This document shows positions 6,284 to 9,324 of a stretch of DNA of 9,324 nt, piece by piece. The notes beneath the pieces were generated by a model, which was not told the origin of the DNA, ran no database searches, and saw nothing but the letters and a program-made list of their open reading frames with translations. Source of the stretch: Nanobdellota archaeon (lineage in GTDB: Archaea > Nanobdellota > Nanobdellia > SCGC-AAA011-G17 > VGLX01); contig JAUYDG010000076.1 of the NCBI GenBank assembly GCA_030691925.1, forward strand, positions 1 through 9,324. The letters run 5' to 3'. Both the position numbers and the translations under genes were made by a program. Numbering within the stretch: the first letter of the stretch is position 1; every line of letters begins with the position of its first letter.

Positions 6284-7063
6284 TTAATCAAAACCTCCAA
6301 GCTTCTCAACAATTTTGACTAGCTGCTTAGGATCATCTATTATCTTATAAGGCTTGGCAGAAGCCAAGTTCTCCTTGGTCTCGAAACCCCATGTCACTGC
6401 AACTACCTTAACCTCTTTTTCAAGATTAGGATCTTTTCTCCTCAACGTCCTGCAGGCAATTATGTCATGCAAGGTATCCCCGACGTGCAAGGCCTCTTCA
6501 GGATCGATGCCAAGCAGATCCAAGGCCCATTCGATAGAATAAACATGAGGCTTTAAGAGGAAGGGCTTTTCCTTGCCCTGCTCGTCGGTGACTTCAGGTA
6601 TGTCCTCCCTGGTTAATACCGCATCGAAATATTTTATCAAACCTGACTCGTAAAACTGCTTTTCAAAAGACGGCCACTTGTTGGTCGTGTTCAACGATAT
6701 CCTCAAGCCCTTTGCTTTTCCAGGCTTTGGCCTTGACCTTTCATAAATTTCGGATATCGCCTCTTTCATGCCCTTAACTATCAATGGAGGATTTTTTACC
6801 TTCCATGTGTTGAAATGCTCCCAAAGAAAATCCCTATCTTTGTCGTAATCGATTCCGAACAGTTCGTAAATCCCTGTCAGCCCTCGAGCGTGATAATAAG
6901 AATTGTAGTCTTTCAGGAATTTCTCATCACAGCTTTGATAATTGAAAGGCTTCTTGTAAAGCCCTGTAACGCAGTATTCCAGCCACTTAAACTGGCTAAC
7001 CTTGGAATCCATCACGGTGCCATCAGAGTCGAGTATCAGGCCATAAAGCTTTTTTTTAACCAT
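6284..7063 (-). CDS. HAD-superfamily hydrolase (predicted phosphatase)
   Basis: This is a 259-residue haloacid-dehalogenase-fold enzyme, probably a phosphatase for a small phosphorylated metabolite. Motif I is LILDSDGTVMDS with nucleophile D12 and general acid D14. The helical cap lies between about 20 and 95. Motif II is the Thr in SLNTTN (T126 or T127), motif III is K171 in KPHVY, and motif IV is VGDTLHD (D196, D200) for magnesium. All catalytic positions are present. The spacing and C1-type helical cap resemble phosphoglycolate-phosphatase-like members, but the substrate cannot be read from sequence. It is first in an operon with mtnA (one base between stop and next ATG), so a sugar phosphate from the methylthioribose or 5-deoxyribose branch is a reasonable guess. 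The start at 7063 fits the TATA box at 7088-7095. Confidence 0.88.
   Translation of the reverse strand: MVKKKLYGLILDSDGTVMDSKVSQFKWLEYCVTGLYKKPFNYQSCDEKFLKDYNSYYHARGLTGIYELFGIDYDKDRDFLWEHFNTWKVKNPPLIVKGMKEAISEIYERSRPKPGKAKGLRISLNTTNKWPSFEKQFYESGLIKYFDAVLTREDIPEVTDEQGKEKPFLLKPHVYSIEWALDLLGIDPEEALHVGDTLHDIIACRTLRRKDPNLEKEVKVVAVTWGFETKENLASAKPYKIIDDPKQLVKIVEKLGGFD
6293..6298 (-). promoter_or_regulatory. Shine-Dalgarno sequence that fixes the mtnA start
   Basis: The minus strand reads GGAGGT inside the last codons of the HAD gene, 10 nt before the ATG at 6282. It could not serve the longer start at 6312, which lies upstream of it. Confidence 0.75.
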
Positions 7064-7087
7064 AAGAACAAAGCGTAAACTGGCGCG

Positions 7088-7095
7088 TTTATAAA
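7088..7095 (-). promoter_or_regulatory. TATA box of the HAD-mtnA-Ig operon
   Basis: TTTATAAA (identical on both strands) is centred 28.5 nt upstream of the HAD start codon, consistent with a leaderless mRNA. It sits in the 81-bp gap between the clpX-like stop codon and the HAD start. That gap also holds an AT-rich stretch (7116-7144) but no recognisable gene. Confidence 0.6.
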
Positions 7096-7144
7096 ATTAT
7101 CTAAGCCCGTATGCCTTGTTTTAAATTTTTAATGAAATAGAAAA

Positions 7145-8572
7145 TTATTCCTCTAACACTGCTTCCTGATTACCTGCCGCATCAGCTTCCTTATACATGC
7201 TTTGCAGGGTTTTTTCCAACTCTCTTTCAGGGTCTTCCACCATCGCCTTTGTCACTTTCAGCTCTTTCAAGCTGGTGCCTTCCAATTCGAACCTGTAGTC
7301 AAACAGCGTCTGGAACATTATCAACTCAAGGCTCCTTGCGCCTGTCTTCAAGACCGCTGCTTTTTCTGCAATAGCATAGAGCGCTTCTTCCTCAAAGCTT
7401 AGGCTTATGCCCAGGTTTGAGAATTCATTCTCGTATTGCCTAATAATAGAATCTTCAGCGTCTTTTGTAAGTATCCTTACAAGGTCGTCCTTGCCTAAGT
7501 TTTCCAACGGCACTATCGCTTGGAACCTTCCCACTATCTCCGGCCTCATCCCGAATCTCATCAGGTCTTGCGGTGTTACATCCTTAAGGAATTCGTAATC
7601 ATCAGTATCTTCTTTTTTTTCCTGCACTTCTGCGCCGAAACCTATATTGCTTGTCTTCTGCTTTTTCCTGTCTTTTATGAGATCTGCTAAGCTTCCGTCG
7701 CTGCCGAAGCTGAATGAGCCTCCGACTATGAAAAGTATGTCTTTCGTGTTTATCACACCTTCAGTTTTGCTAGGCATCCCAAAGCCGCCGCTCTTCCTCC
7801 AGCTAGGTGTAACCTCTATCTCTTTTCCTTCTATAAGCGTCAGTAGCGCTGTCTGCACTTTATCGCCGCCTATGTCCGGCCCATGGCCCCCTCTTGAGGC
7901 AGAGACCTTGTCAAACTCATCTATATACACTATGCCTTTCTCTGCAGCCTTCACGTTACCCTTGGCGTTGTTCAGAAGATTGACCCTCACTATGTCTTCC
8001 ACATCTCCCCCTACATAGCCTGCTGCCGTGTATGATGTCGCGTCGACTTTTGCGAACGGGACCTTCATCTTTTCTGCTATCTTCTCCACAAGATAACTTT
8101 TTCCCACGCCTGTGCTGCCTAACAAGAGTATGTTTTTCTTCTTGGATTTTGTTTCTCCTTCTTTTGGCTTTAATTGTATCCTTCTATAGTGAGAAGACAG
8201 TTCTGCAGCAAGTATCTTTTTCGCCCTGTCCTGCTTTATAACATACTTATCCAGGTATTCTTTGATGCCCTTGGCAGTAATTCCTTCAAGGCCTTGCAGC
8301 GGTGCTTCATTTTTAGCAGCCTCTGCCAATGCTTTTTTTTCTGCTATGCGGTGTAATTCTTCTTCTTCAAATTCAGGGTATCTTTTATCTGAGTAGTGTT
8401 CAAGAGTCCATCCTAGAGAATTATAAGTCATCCAGCGAACTTTGGTTAATTCCAGACCAAACTCCTCTAGGTCTAGATTTACTTCTTGGATTTTACGGTA
8501 TAATCGTGTACCTATATACAGTCTCAGCCTTGTTTGCTCCTCTTCAGTTGGCGGGCCTATCCTGCGCTTCAT
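7145..8572 (-). CDS. clpX: ClpX-like AAA+ unfoldase lacking the zinc-binding domain
   Basis: ClpX hexamers unfold proteins with ATP and pass them to the ClpP protease. The 475-residue product matches ClpX from about residue 100 to 450: Walker A GSTGVGKS (152-159), pore loop GYVG (185-188), Walker B IVYIDEFDK (214-222), DKVQTALLTLIEG (237-249), an IGF loop (310-312) that docks ClpP in known ClpX, the arginine finger in RPEIVGRF (R349) and sensor 2 TGAR (410-413). The N-terminal C4 zinc domain is absent and the protein has no cysteine at all. Residues 1-95 are an unrelated charged helical region I do not recognise. The RKH pore motif appears as RKS (259-261). No clpP is nearby. Archaea normally lack ClpX, so bacterial origin is likely. 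The start is supported by a GGTGA ribosome-binding site 7 nt upstream. Confidence 0.93.
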   Translation of the reverse strand: MKRRIGPPTEEEQTRLRLYIGTRLYRKIQEVNLDLEEFGLELTKVRWMTYNSLGWTLEHYSDKRYPEFEEEELHRIAEKKALAEAAKNEAPLQGLEGITAKGIKEYLDKYVIKQDRAKKILAAELSSHYRRIQLKPKEGETKSKKKNILLLGSTGVGKSYLVEKIAEKMKVPFAKVDATSYTAAGYVGGDVEDIVRVNLLNNAKGNVKAAEKGIVYIDEFDKVSASRGGHGPDIGGDKVQTALLTLIEGKEIEVTPSWRKSGGFGMPSKTEGVINTKDILFIVGGSFSFGSDGSLADLIKDRKKQKTSNIGFGAEVQEKKEDTDDYEFLKDVTPQDLMRFGMRPEIVGRFQAIVPLENLGKDDLVRILTKDAEDSIIRQYENEFSNLGISLSFEEEALYAIAEKAAVLKTGARSLELIMFQTLFDYRFELEGTSLKELKVTKAMVEDPERELEKTLQSMYKEADAAGNQEAVLEE

Positions 8573-8579
8573 TTTATTG

Positions 8580-8584
8580 TCACC
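8580..8584 (-). promoter_or_regulatory. Shine-Dalgarno sequence of the clpX-like gene
   Basis: The minus strand reads GGTGA, 7 nt before the ATG at 8572, complementary to the 16S rRNA 3' end. It suits the short leader implied by the TATA box at 8605-8612. Confidence 0.55.
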
Positions 8585-8604
8585 ATTTTGGAGTAGTTAA
8601 TAAC

Positions 8605-8612
8605 TATATAAA
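8605..8612 (-). promoter_or_regulatory. TATA box of the clpX-like gene
   Basis: The minus strand reads TTTATATA, centred 36.5 nt upstream of the start codon. The predicted transcription start near 8582 leaves a leader of about 10 nt, unlike the leaderless spacing of other first genes here. It begins about 35 bp downstream of the tRNA 3' end on the same strand. Confidence 0.6.
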
Positions 8613-8682
8613 ACTTTCGCTTGCTGCAAAAGGGAGAATAATTAAATGGGCCCGGCGCGATTTGAACGCACGACCTCTCGAT

Positions 8683-8763
8683 CTCTGAACCCGGCACCCT
8701 CAAAGGAGAGCAAGGCTCTCTTTTTTCTCACCTCGTAAGAGAGAGATTTGAGATTGCCAGATT
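8683..8763 (-). other. tRNA-Ile intron 2 (81 nt, canonical position 37/38)
   Basis: The motif is a full bulge-helix-bulge. The central helix is CTGA (tRNA 32-35) with TCAG (8688-8685), and the bulges are TAA and AGA. The inner helix is ATCTGGCA with TGCCGGGT (8 bp), and the outer helix is the anticodon stem CTCGA/TCGAG. Cutting after the second base of each bulge removes 8763-8683 and yields loop CTGATAA. The intron contains a further perfect 6-bp hairpin, GAGAGC, loop CTT, GCTCTC (8720-8706). No open frame or homing-endonuclease motif is present. Confidence 0.87.
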
Positions 8764-8770
8764 TATCAGT

Positions 8771-8800
8771 TACACCTCAACCCCTGTTAAAGGAGTTGAA
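8771..8800 (-). other. tRNA-Ile intron 1 (30 nt, between positions 30 and 31)
   Basis: The intron runs from T8800 to A8771. Its core is a hairpin, TCAACTCC with GGGGTTGA (8 bp). The 4-bp central helix is CACT (tRNA 25-28) with GGTG (one G-U pair). The two 3-nt bulges are CGT and TAA. Cutting after the second base of each bulge joins G30 to A31 and restores the A31-T39 pair. The outer exon helix is only two base pairs, so this is a relaxed BHB motif at a non-canonical site. Confidence 0.8.
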
Positions 8801-8859
8801 CGAGTGCTCTAGCCAGGCTAAGCCACGGGCCCTCAGAGCTAAACAAATGTAACATTACG

Positions 8860-8867
8860 TATTTAAA
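8860..8867 (-). promoter_or_regulatory. TATA box of the tRNA-Ile gene
   Basis: The minus strand reads TTTAAATA, centred about 31 nt upstream of the mature tRNA 5' end. This predicts a leader of about 5 nt to be removed by RNase P. Confidence 0.55.
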
Positions 8868-8910
8868 AAAGTTGCTAAAACAACAAGAACCGTCAAGCAT
8901 TTACCAAAAA

Positions 8911-8918
8911 TTTAAAAA
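8911..8918 (+). promoter_or_regulatory. TATA box of the HD-GYP gene
   Basis: TTTAAAAA is centred 27.5 nt upstream of the ATG at 8942, with no Shine-Dalgarno sequence between them, consistent with a leaderless mRNA. It is divergent from the tRNA promoter in a 109-bp gap that shows nothing else recognisable. Confidence 0.5.
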
Positions 8919-8941
8919 ATCTTAAAATAACCCTAATTCGT

Positions 8942-9324
8942 ATGAAATTCAAAAAAGCAAAAGAGATATTCGACGCATATAACACTAAATGGACAGACCA
9001 CCACATCTATGCCCACGGCACCAGGGTGATGGACTATTGCACAGAAGTATATAAAGAGATGAACCCGGATAAGGTTTATATGATTGACCTATCACTAGCG
9101 GCAAAATACCATGACATCGGAAAAATACTGTTCTCACCAAAGCTTATATCCGGAGGCTACACATTCACAGAGAAAGATATCAGGCTCTTCAAAAAACACG
9201 TGAAGCGCAGCTACGAAATACTAAAAGCGTTTTACGGAGATGGGTTAATAGCAGAAATAGCATTACACCATCATGAAAGGATGGACGGATCAGGATACTT
9301 CAAAGGCCTGAAAGGGGAAGAGAT
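8942..9324 (+). CDS. HD-GYP domain protein (N-terminal 127 residues, cut by window edge)
   Basis: HD-GYP proteins are metal-dependent phosphohydrolases of the HD superfamily; in bacteria most degrade cyclic di-GMP. The visible 127 residues carry the signature in order: HxxR (H25 to R28, AHGTR), the HD pair with Lys (YHDIGKI; H57, D58, K61), a third His (H86 in KKHV), and the HHER-DGSGY block (H110, H111, E112, D115, Y119). The GYP tripeptide reads GYF. The domain begins almost at the N-terminus with no visible sensor or receiver domain before it. The frame is open to the window edge, so the C-terminus is unknown. The start ATG is supported by a TATA box 27.5 nt upstream. Archaea rarely carry HD-GYP proteins, so bacterial origin is likely. 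Whether it cleaves cyclic di-GMP or another nucleotide cannot be told. Confidence 0.9.
   Translation, partial: MKFKKAKEIFDAYNTKWTDHHIYAHGTRVMDYCTEVYKEMNPDKVYMIDLSLAAKYHDIGKILFSPKLISGGYTFTEKDIRLFKKHVKRSYEILKAFYGDGLIAEIALHHHERMDGSGYFKGLKGEE

Larger units (their letters stand above)
8647..8832 (-). tRNA. tRNA-Ile(GAU) with two introns
   Basis: The 186-nt gene folds to a 75-nt mature tRNA once two introns (8771-8800 and 8683-8763) are removed. The 5' acceptor strand GGGCCCG (8832-8826) pairs perfectly with CGGGCCC (8654-8648), with discriminator A (8647) and no encoded CCA. The D arm is GCTT/GAGC with GG in the loop. The rebuilt anticodon stem is CTCGA/TCGAG with loop CTGATAA, giving U33 and anticodon GAU at 8767-8765. 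The variable loop is AGGTC, and the T arm is GTGCG, TTCAAAT, CGCGC. This closely matches the archaeal tRNA-Ile(GAU) consensus I recall. Without removing both introns no acceptable anticodon arm forms: the unspliced sequence gives C33 and no closing stem. A TATA box at 8860-8867 lies about 31 nt upstream. Transcription runs toward the clpX-like gene. Confidence 0.9.

Noticed and set aside
5197..6312. Longer mtnA start at 6312
   Set aside because: It would overlap the HAD gene by 29 bases, adds a non-conserved 10-residue extension, and lies upstream of the GGAGGT site that suits the ATG at 6282.
8569..8586. Five-codon leader ORF (MVTIK) ending in an ATGA overlap with the clpX-like start
   Set aside because: Its ATG lies only 22.5 nt from the TATA centre, so it is probably at or upstream of the transcription start. 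The same bases are better explained by the GGTGA ribosome-binding site 7 nt before clpX.
8329..8688. Plus-strand ORF running across the clpX promoter and tRNA 3' end
   Set aside because: It is antisense to clpX and the tRNA, has low-complexity Leu/Phe/Ser composition, and has no promoter or ribosome-binding site.
8732..8736. ACGAG as an alternative 3' strand of the tRNA anticodon stem (pairing CTCGT), implying three introns
   Set aside because: It needs an extra intron between the stem and variable loop with no clear bulge-helix-bulge motif. The two-intron model gives exact motifs at both sites and a complete 5-bp stem.
1..9324. CRISPR array, insertion sequence, toxin-antitoxin or defence island
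   Set aside because: No regularly spaced direct repeats, transposase motifs, terminal inverted repeats or recognisable defence domains were seen on either strand.

Overview
The window looks like a compact archaeal chromosome segment, most likely from a DPANN-type lineage such as Woesearchaeota or Pacearchaeota. Three things support archaea. AT-rich TATA boxes sit about 26-30 nt upstream of most start codons, the spacing expected for leaderless mRNAs. A tRNA gene carries two introns whose ends fit the bulge-helix-bulge (BHB) motif cut by the archaeal splicing endonuclease. A small Ig-like, single-anchor surface protein is also present. Several proteins are nevertheless of bacterial type: a Thermus-style methionyl-tRNA synthetase with a fused C-terminal tRNA-binding domain, a ClpX-like unfoldase and an HD-GYP domain protein. 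This mixture is common in DPANN genomes. The exact lineage is an inference.

Layout, left to right. Positions 1-1207 (minus) hold a three-gene operon with ATGA overlaps: a short DegT-like aminotransferase, a small hydrophobic protein and a protein cut by the window edge. Positions 1234-1761 (minus) encode a 175-residue protein of unknown function. It is divergent from metG (1847-3724, plus), which is followed by arcC, carbamate kinase (3755-4702, plus, GTG start, own TATA box). arcC converges with zero intergenic bases on a second minus-strand operon, 7063 to 4703: HAD phosphatase, then mtnA (5-methylthioribose-1-phosphate isomerase family), then the Ig-like membrane protein. Upstream of that operon lies a ClpX-like AAA+ unfoldase without a zinc domain (7145-8572, minus), then the two-intron tRNA-Ile(GAU) gene (8647-8832, minus). 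Divergent from the tRNA, a stand-alone HD-GYP protein begins at 8942 and runs off the right edge.

The genes do not form one obvious pathway. The clearest functional links are within the operons: HAD phosphatase with sugar-phosphate isomerase, and aminotransferase with two small unknowns. The translation logic is consistent. Most first genes have TATA boxes placed for leaderless transcripts. Downstream genes use ATGA overlaps or a Shine-Dalgarno (SD) sequence. The first gene whose TATA box implies a leader (clpX) has a GGTGA SD. The strongest finding is the tRNA-Ile gene with a 30-nt intron at 30/31 and an 81-nt intron at 37/38. Next are the IGF-loop-bearing ClpX homologue and the HD-GYP protein, both unusual in archaea.
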